Made by a program: the position numbers and the translations under genes. From assembly GCA_027452265.1 (NCBI GenBank), contig DAIDGR010000025.1:1-64000 (forward strand): 64,000 bases of DNA. Reading direction: 5' to 3'. The stretch comes from Caulobacteraceae bacterium (lineage in GTDB: Bacteria > Pseudomonadota > Alphaproteobacteria > Caulobacterales > Caulobacteraceae). Positions 28,697-38,000 of this stretch are shown here, piece after piece (position 1 is the first letter of the stretch; every line of letters starts with the position of its first letter). The notes under the pieces were generated by a model. That model saw only the letters and a program-made list of their open reading frames with translations. It had not been told where the DNA came from and ran no database searches.

Positions 28697-30645
28697 GCCG
28701 CTCGCCTCTGTTTCTCGATGACGTCAACGCCCGGCAGGGTCTCTTCCACCGCCGCGCCCTGCTGGTCGGCGGCGCGGCGGGCCTTGGCCTTACCGCGCTC
28801 CTGGGACGCCTGGCGCAGCTTCAACTGGTGGAGACCGGACGCTATGCGGAGCTGTCCGAACACAACGAGTATCAGATCGTCCTGTCGCCGCCGCCGCGCG
28901 GCCTGATCCTCGACCGCAATCGCGTGGTCCTGGCCTCCAACCGCCCGGATTTCCGCCTGCTGCTCGACAAGTCCAGGGTCTCGGACATCGATGCCCTTCT
29001 GGCCGATATCGGCCTGTTGATCGGACTCGACGCGCCGCGCCTCGCCCGCCTCAAGGCCGAGATCGCCAACGCCCCGGCGCGGGCCCCGGTCACCCTGGCC
29101 GAGGATCTGAGCTGGGAGGATTTCTCGCGCGTCAATGTTCGCGCGCCGGAACTGCCGGGCGTCACCGCCGATATGGGCGAGGTGCGGGTCTATCCCTTCT
29201 CCGCCGCCTTCGCCCACGTGGTGGGCTATGTGGCCAAGGTCAGCGCCAAAGACATTTCCAAGACCGGTCCCAACGCCGATCCGATCCTGCTCAATCCCGG
29301 CTTTCGCATCGGCAAGCAGGGGGTGGAGAAGGCCTTCGATCTGCAGCTGCGAGGCACGCCCGGCGAGAAGAAGATCGAGGTCAACGCCCGGGGCAAGGTG
29401 CTGCGCCACGACCCGGCCTTCGACACGGCGGCGATTCCCGGGGCTGAGATTCAGCTGACCCTGGACGCGGATATCCAGAACCGGGCCCTTGAGGCGTTTG
29501 GCGCGGACAGCGGCGCGGCGGTGATGATGGATTGCCGCACGGGCGATGTGCTGTGCCTGTTCTCCGCCCCGAGCTTCGACGCCAACGCCTTCGTCCGCGG
29601 CGTCAGCGGGCCGGACTACCGGGCCCTGGCCGAGTACGAGCGCAAGCCGCTGTTCAACAAGGCGCTCACGGCCACCTATCCGCCGGGCTCGACCTTCAAG
29701 ACCATGGTGGCGCTGGCCGCCCTTCAGCAAGGGGTGGACCCGGGCCGGACCTATGTCTGCAATCGCCACTGGTCCTGGGGCGGGCGGGTGTGGAGTTGCC
29801 CGGAGGCGCACGGGGCGATCAGCCTGCATGACGCCATCGCCAAGTCCTGCGACATCTACTTCTATCAGCTGGCCCTGAGCCTCGGCGGTCCCGACGCCAT
29901 GGCCGATATGGGCCGCAGGTTTGGCCTTGGCGCCCTGCACGAGATCGGCATTCCGGGCCAGAGGCCGGGGCTGGTCCCGGACCGGGCCTATAAGCGCCGG
30001 GCCTTTCCGCACGATCCGGTCTGGCATCCGGGCGAAACGCCGAGCATGGGCATCGGTCAGGGCTATCTGAGCGTCAACGCCTTGCAGCTTTGCATCCAGT
30101 GCGCGCGGATCGCCAATGGCGTCCAGGCCGTGGAGCCGCGCCTGATCGCCTCGGTCGGGGGGCAGGTTCAAAACCCCGGCGCCTTTGCGCCGCTCGGGAT
30201 CGATCCGGCTCATATCGCCTTCGTTCAAAGCGCCATGGCCGCCGTCGTCACCTATGGCACAGCGGCCAAGGACCACGTGGCGGATCTGGGCCTTGGCGGG
30301 GTGCGCATGGCGGGCAAGACCGGCACGGCTCAGGCCCATACCTACGCCCAGGGCCATCTGGGCGAGGGCGAGCATGGCGCCTGGTCGCAGCGCGATCACG
30401 CCTGGTTCATCGCCTACGCCCCTTCCGATGCGCCGCGCTACGCCCTCAGCATCCTGGTGGAGCATGGCGGGTTCGGCGCCGACGCCTCGGCGCCCAAGGC
30501 CACCAAGATCATGCGGGTCGCCCTGCTCAAGGATCCGGAAATCCGCGCCCGCATCCTGGCCGAGCCCCAAAGCGCTCCCTCCCAGATCGCGACGCGTGCG
30601 GGCGGATCGGCCGCGGCCGCCACGACGCGCCGGGTGACCGGATGA
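28693..30645 (+). CDS. mrdA: Peptidoglycan transpeptidase PBP2 (elongation)
   Basis: 650 aa class B penicillin-binding protein. One N-terminal membrane helix (~20-40), a pedestal/dimerisation domain starting PPPRGLILDRN, and a transpeptidase domain with the active-site S333 in YPPGSTFK, the SxN-type motif as SCD, and KTGTAQ. A cysteine pair around YVCNRHW...WSCPEAHG occurs in many PBP2s. It cross-links peptidoglycan during cylinder growth with RodA. An Ala/Thr-rich, disordered tail follows the catalytic domain. ATGA overlaps on both sides. Confidence 0.97.
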   Translation: MSRSPLFLDDVNARQGLFHRRALLVGGAAGLGLTALLGRLAQLQLVETGRYAELSEHNEYQIVLSPPPRGLILDRNRVVLASNRPDFRLLLDKSRVSDIDALLADIGLLIGLDAPRLARLKAEIANAPARAPVTLAEDLSWEDFSRVNVRAPELPGVTADMGEVRVYPFSAAFAHVVGYVAKVSAKDISKTGPNADPILLNPGFRIGKQGVEKAFDLQLRGTPGEKKIEVNARGKVLRHDPAFDTAAIPGAEIQLTLDADIQNRALEAFGADSGAAVMMDCRTGDVLCLFSAPSFDANAFVRGVSGPDYRALAEYERKPLFNKALTATYPPGSTFKTMVALAALQQGVDPGRTYVCNRHWSWGGRVWSCPEAHGAISLHDAIAKSCDIYFYQLALSLGGPDAMADMGRRFGLGALHEIGIPGQRPGLVPDRAYKRRAFPHDPVWHPGETPSMGIGQGYLSVNALQLCIQCARIANGVQAVEPRLIASVGGQVQNPGAFAPLGIDPAHIAFVQSAMAAVVTYGTAAKDHVADLGLGGVRMAGKTGTAQAHTYAQGHLGEGEHGAWSQRDHAWFIAYAPSDAPRYALSILVEHGGFGADASAPKATKIMRVALLKDPEIRARILAEPQSAPSQIATRAGGSAAAATTRRVTG

Positions 30646-31796
30646 CCATCGGCGCCATCAGCCGTCCGGGCGAGCGCGATCGGCTGATCGTCAAGCTCAC
30701 CCGTGTGGACTGGACCATCTGTCTGCTTCTCACCGCCATCGCCGGCATGGGCGGGGTGGTGCTCTATTCCATCGCCGGGGGGCACTGGTCGCCCTGGGCG
30801 GCCAAGCATCTGATCCTGTTCGGCCTGTGCCTTATCGCCACCATTGCCCTGGCGACGGTGGACCTGCAGGTTTGGTTCGACCTGGCCTACCCGATCTATG
30901 CCCTGTGCATGCTGCTCCTCCTGGCCGTGCCGGTGATCGGCCATGCGACCCTGGGCGCCCGCCGCTGGCTGCAGTTCGGCCCGGTCCAGATCCAGCCGTC
31001 CGAGATGATCAAGGTGGCCCTCGTCCTGGCCCTGGCCCGGTTCTATCACGGTCTGGATCTCGCCCAGGCGCGGCTCTCCTGGCGCCTCCTCATCCCTGCG
31101 GCGATGATCGCCGCCCCGGCCGCCCTGGTGGCGCATCAGCCGGATCTCGGCACGGCCATCCTGATCGCCGCCACGGGCGCGGCCATGATGCTGATGGCGG
31201 GCCTCAGCCTGCACCTGGCCGGCGCGGTGATCGCCGCCGGCGCGGCGCTCGCGCCCATCGCCTTCCTATTCGTCATCAAGGGGTACCAGAAGGCGCGCCT
31301 CCTGACCTTTCTGCACCCGGAGGCGGACCGCTCCGGCGCCGGCTATCACATCATTCAGTCGAAGATCGCGCTCGGCTCTGGCGGCCTCCTGGGCAAGGGC
31401 TTCGAGCTTGGCACCCAGAGCCAGCTCAACTTCCTGCCGGAGAAGTCCACCGACTTCATCTTCGCCTCCATGGCCGAGGAGTTCGGCTTTCTCGGCAGCC
31501 TGAGCGTCCTGGTCCTGTACGGGGCGGTGATCTTTCTCGGTCTGCGCATCGCCTCCATGGCCCACAGCCACTTCGCCCGCCTCGCGGCGTCGGGCGTGAT
31601 CGTCGGCTTTTCTCTGTGCGTGCTGATCAACGGGGCCATGGTGATGGGCCTCGCCCCGGTGGTCGGGGTGCCCATGCCTCTGCTCTCGTTCGGCGGCACG
31701 GTGATGATCACCATGATGGCTGGCTTCGCCCTGGTCCTTTCGGCCAAGGTCCACCGCTATTCCGAGGTGGCCAGCGGCAGCGGCGCGCTGCTGTAG
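30642..31796 (+). CDS. rodA: Peptidoglycan glycosyltransferase RodA
   Basis: 384 aa SEDS protein with about ten membrane helices. Polymerises lipid II glycan strands together with PBP2. Signatures: GARRWLQFGPVQIQPSE, HQPDLGTA, the large loop with FLHPEADRSGAGYHIIQSK, FLPEKSTDFIFA, and PMPLLSFGGT near the end. The ATG at 30642 overlaps the mrdA TGA; the open frame upstream is a shadow of mrdA. Last gene of the mre operon, facing a convergent gene only 6 bases away. Confidence 0.97.
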   Translation: MTIGAISRPGERDRLIVKLTRVDWTICLLLTAIAGMGGVVLYSIAGGHWSPWAAKHLILFGLCLIATIALATVDLQVWFDLAYPIYALCMLLLLAVPVIGHATLGARRWLQFGPVQIQPSEMIKVALVLALARFYHGLDLAQARLSWRLLIPAAMIAAPAALVAHQPDLGTAILIAATGAAMMLMAGLSLHLAGAVIAAGAALAPIAFLFVIKGYQKARLLTFLHPEADRSGAGYHIIQSKIALGSGGLLGKGFELGTQSQLNFLPEKSTDFIFASMAEEFGFLGSLSVLVLYGAVIFLGLRIASMAHSHFARLAASGVIVGFSLCVLINGAMVMGLAPVVGVPMPLLSFGGTVMITMMAGFALVLSAKVHRYSEVASGSGALL

Positions 31797-31802
31797 CGAC
31801 CC

Positions 31803-32480
31803 TCAGCCCTCCTGAACGTGACCCTCGCAGACCTCGTCGACAAAGCTCGCCGGAGCCTTGGGCGGGGTCAGGCCCAGGTCCTGCGTCAACTGCAGATTGA
31901 TCCGGGCGTTGCGCACCCACAGATATTCCAGCCGCCTGGCGCGCGCGAGGCGCATGCGCAGCAGGGTGAGGTCGCTGACGCTGAAGCGCTTGGGCGGGCC
32001 GTCCAGGACGCTGAGGTCCGACCAGATGTCCAACTCCTCACTATTCCAGCCCTTCATGTCTTCGATCAGTTGGTAATAGAGCTCCATCGTCCGGCGCTCC
32101 GGGACCGGGAAATGCACCAGAACCTGGGCCGCCTCCTGCGCCTGTCTCTCCTCGGTCTGGAAGCCCCGCCCCAGGTGGCCGGCGACCCCGCTCACCTGGG
32201 AGGTCATCCCGGTCCGCGCCACCTTGGCGATCAGGGCGTCGACCTCGGCCATGTGTCGGTCCATGCACCCCGCGACGGCCACGCGCTCGGCGAGGTAGAG
32301 GTCGTCGCCGAGGATCTCCCGGTGCAGGGCCAGGCGGGCCTTGGACACCGCCTCCTCCCAATGGAAGGCCTCCACCGCCTGCTCCAGGCCGAGCGCGATC
32401 AGGATGCCGCAGGTGATGGTGGCGATCTCCACCAGGAATTCGCGCAGGGAGTGCGCCGCCTTGGGTTTGTGGATCTCCAT
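31803..32480 (-). CDS. Uncharacterised protein of the MEIHKPK-start family, one membrane helix
   Basis: 225 aa from ATG 32480. Begins MEIHKPKAAHSLREFLVEI, then one hydrophobic helix (~20-36, TITCGILIALGLEQ) with an E-Q-A-V-E-A-F-H-W motif just beyond it, and a soluble helical domain. Two-thirds of it is predicted helical, with RLALHREILGDDLYLAERV and RRTMELYYQLIEDMKGW. I know such proteins only as hypotheticals in Caulobacterales and relatives. Orientation of the soluble domain is uncertain. A paralogue begins at the left edge of the window. Stop is 6 bases from the convergent rodA stop. Confidence 0.8.
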   Translation of the reverse strand: MEIHKPKAAHSLREFLVEIATITCGILIALGLEQAVEAFHWEEAVSKARLALHREILGDDLYLAERVAVAGCMDRHMAEVDALIAKVARTGMTSQVSGVAGHLGRGFQTEERQAQEAAQVLVHFPVPERRTMELYYQLIEDMKGWNSEELDIWSDLSVLDGPPKRFSVSDLTLLRMRLARARRLEYLWVRNARINLQLTQDLGLTPPKAPASFVDEVCEGHVQEG

Positions 32481-32628
32481 GGACAAGCCCCCCAGCCTGC
32501 AAAGCCCGCGCCTTCGCCCCTCCGATATCGAGATCGCGCGACGCCGCCAAGCTGCGCGGCGCCCGGGACCTCGCGCGCTCAGGCTCATCCGCCGCGGGCC
32601 CAAGGGCGTATAGTGCCCCATCGCCCTG

Positions 32629-32740
32629 GAGCGCGTTGCGTTTGTACGGAACCAACCCGGCGCTTCGCAACGCGCTCAGGAACCTAAAGATAGAGCACGA
32701 TTCAGCGTCTTCGCCGATTCCACGAAAACGCATCGTGCTC
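32629..32740 (+). repeat. 112-bp bipartite intergenic repeat, copy 3
   Basis: Perfect 12-bp arms GAGCGCGTTGCG (32629-32640) and CGCAACGCGCTC (32666-32677), then the second hairpin ending CATCGTGCTC at 32740. Two GANTC sites, 32699-32703 and 32716-32720; the second replaces a base pair of the hairpin tip seen in copies 1 and 2. It lies in the divergent spacer between the MEIHKPK-type gene and the membrane protein gene at 32779. Confidence 0.9.
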
Positions 32741-32778
32741 CGGATGCCGCCGCCGAGCCTTGGGAGGCGAATGTCGCT

Positions 32779-33234
32779 GTGAGACTGACGCTCAAATTCC
32801 TGCACACCCTGGGGGCGATCGGCCTGATGGGGGCCATGGCCTCCCTGCTGGCGGCGGTGCTGTGGGCGAGCCTGGCGGCGCCGGCGACGCGCTGGGCGGC
32901 CGTGGGCGCCATGGCCCAGATCGCGGGCCTCGTCTTTCTGCCGGCCCTGGCCCTGACCCTGCTCTCGGGCCTCCTGGCCATCGCCGCCACGCCCGCCTTT
33001 CACGACGCCGCCTGGGTGTGGATCAAGCTCGCCACCGGCATTTCGGTCTTCGAGGGCGGCCTCGTCTATATCCAGGGCCCGATCCAGGCGGCGGCCAAGG
33101 CGGGCGCCGCGCCAGCCGATCTCGCCCACACCCTCACGGCCGAGAGCCACACCCTGGTCGTGCTGCTGCTGGTCGCCCTGGTCAATGTGGCCCTGGGCGT
33201 CTGGCGCCCGCGCATGCCGCAAATCCCGTTTTAG
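32779..33234 (+). CDS. Small integral membrane protein, DUF2269-like
   Basis: 151 aa, GTG start behind GGGAGG. Four hydrophobic helices with the order seen in DUF2269/CopD-like small membrane proteins: first helix LKFLHTLGAIGLMGAM, a second of ~20 residues, a third containing WIKLATGISVFEGGLVYIQG, and a last before a short basic tail. A histidine in helix 1 and another in the last loop could bind heme or copper, but this is speculative. No operon partner; the next gene is convergent, 9 bases away. Confidence 0.65.
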   Translation: MRLTLKFLHTLGAIGLMGAMASLLAAVLWASLAAPATRWAAVGAMAQIAGLVFLPALALTLLSGLLAIAATPAFHDAAWVWIKLATGISVFEGGLVYIQGPIQAAAKAGAAPADLAHTLTAESHTLVVLLLVALVNVALGVWRPRMPQIPF

Positions 33235-33243
33235 AGCGCCGCG

Positions 33244-33774
33244 CTAATCCGCCGGGTCGAGGGTGAAGTCGACCATGATCTCGGCGGAGATGTTCTCCAG
33301 GGCGGCCTGAACGGTTGCGGCGGAAAGGCCGTCGGGCAGGCGCAGCTGGGCGTCAACGTGGAACAGGGGAAGGCCCGTCTGGGGCTCGGCGCTGATCCAG
33401 GTCTCGAAGCTCTCGATATTGGCGCCGAGGGCCGCCAGGGCGGCGGTGACGTCGTTGACAATGCCGGGCTGGTCCTGGCCCACCAGGAAGAAGTCGAGGG
33501 TCGCGCCGGCGGGGGCGGGGGGCTCGGCGACCACGCCGTCGAGCAGCGCCAGGCGCACGTCCAGGCCCTGGGCGTCGACCTTCTGCACGCCCGCGCGCAG
33601 GGCCGGAAGACCGTCGGCCTCGACCTCCACCAGGACCGAGCCGACATAGAGCCCGCCTAGCTGGCTCAGGTGGCTTTCAAGCCAGTTGCCCCCGGCCGCG
33701 ACCACCGCCGCCGCCAGGGCCTGGGTCAGGCCCGGCCGATCGCTGCCGACGACGCTCAACACCACTTGGGTCAT
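33244..33774 (-). CDS. ACT-domain protein, GcvR-like
   Basis: 176 aa with two consecutive ACT domains: residues 1-75 (VLSVVGSDRPGLTQALA) and ~90-176 (FFLVGQDQPGIVNDVTAAL). This is the architecture of GcvR, the glycine-cleavage regulator that binds glycine and GcvA. No gcv genes are near, and no DNA-binding domain is present, so the role as an amino-acid-sensing partner protein is inferred. Start at ATG 33774; the frame continues upstream by 11 codons without homology. Confidence 0.8.
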   Translation of the reverse strand: MTQVVLSVVGSDRPGLTQALAAAVVAAGGNWLESHLSQLGGLYVGSVLVEVEADGLPALRAGVQKVDAQGLDVRLALLDGVVAEPPAPAGATLDFFLVGQDQPGIVNDVTAALAALGANIESFETWISAEPQTGLPLFHVDAQLRLPDGLSAATVQAALENISAEIMVDFTLDPAD

Positions 33775-33862
33775 GACGGCTCCTTCTGGTTCAGACAGAC
33801 GCCTCACCGGTTAGCCCAGGATCCGGCGGCGCGCCATGACGGGCGGCCGCGCCCGCGACCCC

Positions 33863-34858
33863 TCAGACCTCGAGCGCGGCGTCGGTGGCGCGGACCAGGG
33901 CGTCGATCACGCCAGGCTCGGTGGAGGCGTGTCCAGCGTCCCAGACGATGTCGAAGCGGGCCTCGGGCCAGGCCTTCTTGAGCGCCCAGGCGGCGCGCAT
34001 CGGCGTCACCACATCGAAGCGGCCCTGCACGATCCAGCCCGGGATGTGGCGGATCTTCGCCGCCTGATCCAACAGCCAGCCGTCGTGGGGAAAGAAGCCC
34101 TTGTTCACGAAATAGTGGCACTCGATCCGGGCGAAGGCGACGGCGAAGTCGGTTTCGTTGAACTTGGCCGGGCGCGCCTGGGGGCCGCGCAGCGACAGGG
34201 TGTCGCCCTCCCACTGGCTCCAGGCGGCGGCGGCCTCGGCCTGGATGCGCCGGTCGGGGTGGGTCAGACGCTTGTGATAGGCGCGCACCAGATCGCCGCG
34301 CTCCGCCTCGGGGATCGGCGCCAGGAAGCGCTCCCAGGCGTCGGGAAACAGGTTCGAGGCGCCGTCCTGATAGAACCAGTTCAACTCCGCGTCGGTGACC
34401 AGAAACACGCCGCGCAGGATCAGGGCGTCGACCCGCTCGGGGTGGGTGACGGCATAGGCCAGGGCCAGGGTCGAGCCCCAGGACCCGCCAAACACGGTCC
34501 AGGTCTCCACCCCGAGGTGGCGGCGAAGGCGCTCGATATCCTCCACCAGGGCCCAGGTGTCATTGGCCTGAAGCGAGGCGTTGGGCCGGCTTCGACCGCA
34601 GCCGCGCTGGTCGAACAGGGCCATGCGCCAGCGCGCGGGGTCGAAGAAGCGCCGCATGGTCGGGTTGATCGCTCCGCCCGGGCCGCCGTGCAGGATCACC
34701 GCCGGCTTTCCCAGCCGCGCGCCGCACTCCTCATAATAGACCTCATGGCCGTCGCCGACGTTCATCCAGCCCTGGTGAAACGGCTCGGTCTCGACGAACA
34801 GGCCCCGCCGACCGGCGCCGGACATGGCGGTCTGGGGCGAGGGGGAGGCGCGCTCCAT
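33863..34858 (-). CDS. pip: Proline iminopeptidase
   Basis: 331 aa alpha/beta hydrolase of family S33 releasing N-terminal proline. HGGPGGAINP gives the oxyanion hole, GGSWGSTLALAYA the nucleophile serine, and late QGRFDVVTP and DAGHAS the aspartate and histidine. LFDQRGCGRSRP and NDTWALVEDIERLR are standard for the family. No signal peptide, so cytoplasmic. Start at ATG 34858 is chosen by homology, with ATG 34825 possible; neither has a strong ribosome binding site. Confidence 0.93.
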   Translation of the reverse strand: MERASPSPQTAMSGAGRRGLFVETEPFHQGWMNVGDGHEVYYEECGARLGKPAVILHGGPGGAINPTMRRFFDPARWRMALFDQRGCGRSRPNASLQANDTWALVEDIERLRRHLGVETWTVFGGSWGSTLALAYAVTHPERVDALILRGVFLVTDAELNWFYQDGASNLFPDAWERFLAPIPEAERGDLVRAYHKRLTHPDRRIQAEAAAAWSQWEGDTLSLRGPQARPAKFNETDFAVAFARIECHYFVNKGFFPHDGWLLDQAAKIRHIPGWIVQGRFDVVTPMRAAWALKKAWPEARFDIVWDAGHASTEPGVIDALVRATDAALEV

Positions 34859-34976
34859 TACCCGCGACCCGCAGGAGCTGCGGCCGGGACGGCGGAGGCG
34901 GGGCGGAGAGCGGTTCTGACCACGCCCGACACTGTGCAAAAAACGCGCGCGCGGGCAAGCTCAGGCATGGGCTCGA

Positions 34977-35351
34977 TCAGTGCTGACCCCCGGCGCGACC
35001 GGCATTGAGCGCGAAGCTCGCCCAGCCGGCCATGAACAAAAGGCCGCCCACCGGGGTGATGGCGCCGGTGATGCGCGGCGCGCCCAGCGCCAGGGCGTAG
35101 AGCGAGCCGCAGAACAGGACGCTGCCGAGCAGGAACAGCCAGGCGGTCAGGATCCGGCCGCGTGGCGTCTTGAGAATGGCCAGGGCCGCCAGGGCCGCCA
35201 GGGCGTGGATCGCCTCGTATTGCGCTCCGGTCTTCAGCAGGGACTGGGCCTCGAGGTGATTGGCCATGCCATGGGCGGCGAATGCGCCGAAGGCCACGCT
35301 GAGAAGCCCGCTCAGGGCCGCGATCCGGGTAAGGCCCGCGCTGTCGTCCAT
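34977..35351 (-). CDS. DUF423 small membrane protein (YgdD/TMEM256 type)
   Basis: 124 aa, four membrane helices. The family signature is visible at the start (LSVAFGAFAAHGM) and in QYEAIHALAAL and LFCGSLYAL. Widespread inner-membrane protein, function unknown. Start at ATG 35351 is favoured because GGAGG lies 9 bases upstream; a GTG six codons earlier is in frame but lacks that spacing. Divergent from the lipocalin-like operon, 71 bases apart, so a shared control region is likely. Confidence 0.85.
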   Translation of the reverse strand: MDDSAGLTRIAALSGLLSVAFGAFAAHGMANHLEAQSLLKTGAQYEAIHALAALAALAILKTPRGRILTAWLFLLGSVLFCGSLYALALGAPRITGAITPVGGLLFMAGWASFALNAGRAGGQH

Positions 35352-35422
35352 GGCTTGACCCTCCGTCACGGTTGCCGCTCGCGCCGGGCCCGGCTTATCT
35401 CCGTTTCAGGGAGAAAACGACC

Positions 35423-36577
35423 ATGGTCCTGACGCGGGGCGACGATTTTCCGATTCATCAGACGCCCGACCCCATCGCCTATTCGGGCTCCGACCGGAAT
35501 TTCTACGATCGCTATTTCTTCAACGGCTACGCCCTGGAGACGCCGGCCGGGGGCGAGGTTTTCTTCGCGGCGGCCTTTGGCGTCTATCCTCACCTCAACA
35601 TCGCCGACGCCAGCTTCTGCCTCGTCCAGGACGGGGTGCAGACCGACCTGCACGCCAGCCGCTGGCTGGGCATGGAGCGCCTGGACCTGACCGTCGGCCC
35701 CATCGCCATCGAGGTGAACGAGGCGTTGCGCCGCCTCAGCCTGCGCATCGACGCCCCGGACCACGGCCTCAAGGCCGAGCTTAGCTTTACCGGGCGGGCC
35801 TTTCCGATCGAGGAGCCGCGCTTCATCCGCCGCAACGGTCCACGCCTGTTCATGGACTATACCCGCCTGACCCAGAACGGCCGCTGGCAGGGCTGGGTCG
35901 AGCGCGACGGCGTGCGCACCGATGTCTCCGGCTTCGTCGGCACCCGGGATCGGTCCTGGGGCATCCGCCCCGTGGGCGCGCGCGACCCGCAGGAGACGCC
36001 GCCGGCGAGCCCGCCCCAGTTCTTTTGGATCTGGGCGCCGATCAACCTTCCGCACGCCAGCGCCTTCTTCCACACCAATGACGACGCCGAAGGATTGCCG
36101 TGGAACCGGCGGGCCTGCTGGGCGCCGGACGGCGCGGCGGCGGACGCGATCGCCGAGATGGACCACTGCGCGGTCAGCCTCGACTGGGGCCGGTCCTCGC
36201 GCCACGCGAGCCGCGCGGTGATCGCCATGACCGCGCCGGACGGCGAGCACCGCCTGATCCTCGAGCCCTCATTCGAATTTCTGATGAACGGCCTCGGCTA
36301 TGGCCATCCCACCTGGGGCCACGGCCTGGCGCATGGACCGCTGGAGACGGCGCGGGAGGATCGCGACCTCGCCGCGCAGGACATGACCTCGCCGCTCAAC
36401 CTGCATGTCCAGGCCCTGGCCCGCGTCACCCATATCGATCCTCGCGGCGTCGAGACCCGGGGGCGCGGCGTGCTGGAGCAGCTTGCGCTGGGTCCGCACC
36501 GCGGAGCGGGCCTCACCGGCGTCTTCGATCCGCCGCCCGCCCAGGGGAGCGCAAACGGGAGCGTCGGCCCGTCATGA
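35423..36577 (+). CDS. Hypothetical protein, lipocalin-like/CrtC-like beta-barrel
   Basis: 384 aa, ATG 35423 behind AGGGAG. No signal peptide. The sequence is strand-rich, with aromatic repeats and a central GFVGTRDRSWGIRPVG motif. That motif and the general layout recall the two-barrel hydroxyneurosporene-synthase (CrtC)/AttH-like proteins and the DUF7064/7065 group, which I recall only loosely. Such proteins bind lipophilic molecules. It is first in an operon with an APH-like kinase and a 140-aa protein (ATGA overlaps), which suggests one pathway acting on a small hydrophobic compound. The specific function is unknown. Confidence 0.65.
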   Translation: MVLTRGDDFPIHQTPDPIAYSGSDRNFYDRYFFNGYALETPAGGEVFFAAAFGVYPHLNIADASFCLVQDGVQTDLHASRWLGMERLDLTVGPIAIEVNEALRRLSLRIDAPDHGLKAELSFTGRAFPIEEPRFIRRNGPRLFMDYTRLTQNGRWQGWVERDGVRTDVSGFVGTRDRSWGIRPVGARDPQETPPASPPQFFWIWAPINLPHASAFFHTNDDAEGLPWNRRACWAPDGAAADAIAEMDHCAVSLDWGRSSRHASRAVIAMTAPDGEHRLILEPSFEFLMNGLGYGHPTWGHGLAHGPLETAREDRDLAAQDMTSPLNLHVQALARVTHIDPRGVETRGRGVLEQLALGPHRGAGLTGVFDPPPAQGSANGSVGPS

Positions 36578-37581
36578 CCCTGGCGTCCCAGATCGAGGCC
36601 TATCTGACCCGGGTCACGGGGGGCCCCGTCAAGGTCAGCGGCGTGGCGCGCATCTCGGGCGGGGCGAGCCGCGAGACCTATCGCTTCGATGCGCAGACCC
36701 CGGACGGCGTGCGCGGCTATATTCTCCGCCGCGACCCGCCGGATAGCCTGATCGAGACCGACCGCAGCGCGGAGTTCCTGGCGATCGCCTCCTTCGCCGG
36801 CAAGGACGTGGCGGCGCCGCGGGCCCTCTGGCTGGAGACGCGGGGCGCGGAGCTGGAGCGGCCCTTCTTCATCATGGGGCGGGTGGACGGCGGGGCGGCG
36901 GCAAGCCCGTTCCAGCCCGACCCCTACGGCCCCCACGCCGACGCCATTGGCGCGCGCTTTTTCGAGGTCATGGGGCGCATCGCCGCCGAGCCTCTGCGGG
37001 ACCTGCCGCTGTTGCAGGTCATGGACGCCCCGGCTCCCGAGGACTGCTGGCGACGCGAGCTCGACTACTGGGAGGGCGTGATCGACGCCGATGAGGCCCA
37101 TCCCCAGCCCATCGTCCGCGCCGCCATCCGCCGCCTGCGCCACGCCCCGCCCCCTCCGCCCAAGCGGGTCGGCGTGGTCCATGGCGACCTGCGCTCGGGC
37201 AATTTCCTGCACGATGGCGCGGGCCGGATCCTGGCGGTGCTCGACTGGGAAATGGCGCATCTGGGCGACCCGCTCGAGGACCTGGCCTGGGCCACTGACC
37301 CGCTCTGGTCGCGCCCCGACGATCCGCGCGTCTCCGGCATGATCGCCTTCGAGGAGGGGGTGCGGGTCTGGGAGAAGGCCAGCGGCCTCGCCTTCGACCC
37401 CGAGGCCTTCGCCTGGTGGTCCCTGTTCGCCTCGGTCAAGGCTCAGGCGATCTGGATTTCATCCGCCAAGGCCTGGAGCGAGGGCGGCGCCGAGCCCGTC
37501 CTGCTGTTCTCCGGCTGGTTCACGGCCCGGGCGCAGGACCTGATCCTCGCGGCGCGCCTGAAGGCGCTCGGCCCCCTATGA
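36574..37581 (+). CDS. Aminoglycoside-phosphotransferase-like kinase (APH/choline kinase fold)
   Basis: 335 aa from ATG 36574, overlapping the previous stop. Kinase-fold motifs are present: ISGGASRETYRF as the nucleotide loop, the Brenner motif VVHGDLRSGNFLHD and the metal motif VLDWEMAHLGDP. The best match is the ACAD10-type phosphotransferase group often found with acyl-CoA dehydrogenases, which phosphorylate small hydroxylated molecules such as 4-hydroxy acids, not antibiotics. The catalytic aspartates are intact, so it should be active. The substrate is unknown; the neighbouring lipocalin-like protein and oxidoreductase may belong to the same pathway. Confidence 0.85.
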   Translation: MTLASQIEAYLTRVTGGPVKVSGVARISGGASRETYRFDAQTPDGVRGYILRRDPPDSLIETDRSAEFLAIASFAGKDVAAPRALWLETRGAELERPFFIMGRVDGGAAASPFQPDPYGPHADAIGARFFEVMGRIAAEPLRDLPLLQVMDAPAPEDCWRRELDYWEGVIDADEAHPQPIVRAAIRRLRHAPPPPPKRVGVVHGDLRSGNFLHDGAGRILAVLDWEMAHLGDPLEDLAWATDPLWSRPDDPRVSGMIAFEEGVRVWEKASGLAFDPEAFAWWSLFASVKAQAIWISSAKAWSEGGAEPVLLFSGWFTARAQDLILAARLKALGPL

Positions 37582-38000
37582 GCCCCAAGCTGCCTGATCT
37601 GCTGACTGGCCTCGCCCAGGCCATGCTCGTCCCGCCACCCGCCGAGGTGGGTCCCGACTACATGGCCTCGCGTCAGGGCCTGGTGGCGACCTTGCTGATC
37701 CTCGCCGCTCAGGAGGCTGAGAAGGGACCGGCGGCGCGCCGCTGGGAGAACGCCGCCATCGCCGCTCTGCTGGACGCGGTGCGTGAGGTCTATCCGGCGA
37801 CTCCGCGCCTGACGACGGCCAGGCCCGACGCCTCCTGGAGCGAGCTGGACGCCGAGAACGCAGCCCTGCGTCAGGCCCTGATCGGCCTGCACATCGCCGC
37901 CGAGGCCCGCGGCGACGCGGCCACCCAGATCCGTATCCTGACCCTTTATGAGGAGATGGCGCAGGCGCGACGTCTCGACCTTATGCCCAACGGCGTGTGA
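37578..38000 (+). CDS. Hypothetical helical protein coupled to the APH-like kinase
   Basis: 140 aa from ATG 37578 with an ATGA overlap. All-helical and soluble, with conserved-looking AAQEAEKGPAARRWENAAIAAL and a final helix ending MAQARRLDLM. In other genomes small proteins such as DUF6285 sit directly behind this kind of phosphotransferase; the arrangement matches, but I cannot confirm the family. Likely an accessory subunit or adaptor of the kinase. Its stop codon lies inside the first of two duplicated hairpins (37992-38049). Confidence 0.65.
   Translation: MSPKLPDLLTGLAQAMLVPPPAEVGPDYMASRQGLVATLLILAAQEAEKGPAARRWENAAIAALLDAVREVYPATPRLTTARPDASWSELDAENAALRQALIGLHIAAEARGDAATQIRILTLYEEMAQARRLDLMPNGV

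Noticed and set aside
36574-37581. Aminoglycoside resistance gene
   Set aside because: The kinase fold is shared, but the sequence fits the ACAD10-like metabolic group and the operon context is metabolic.
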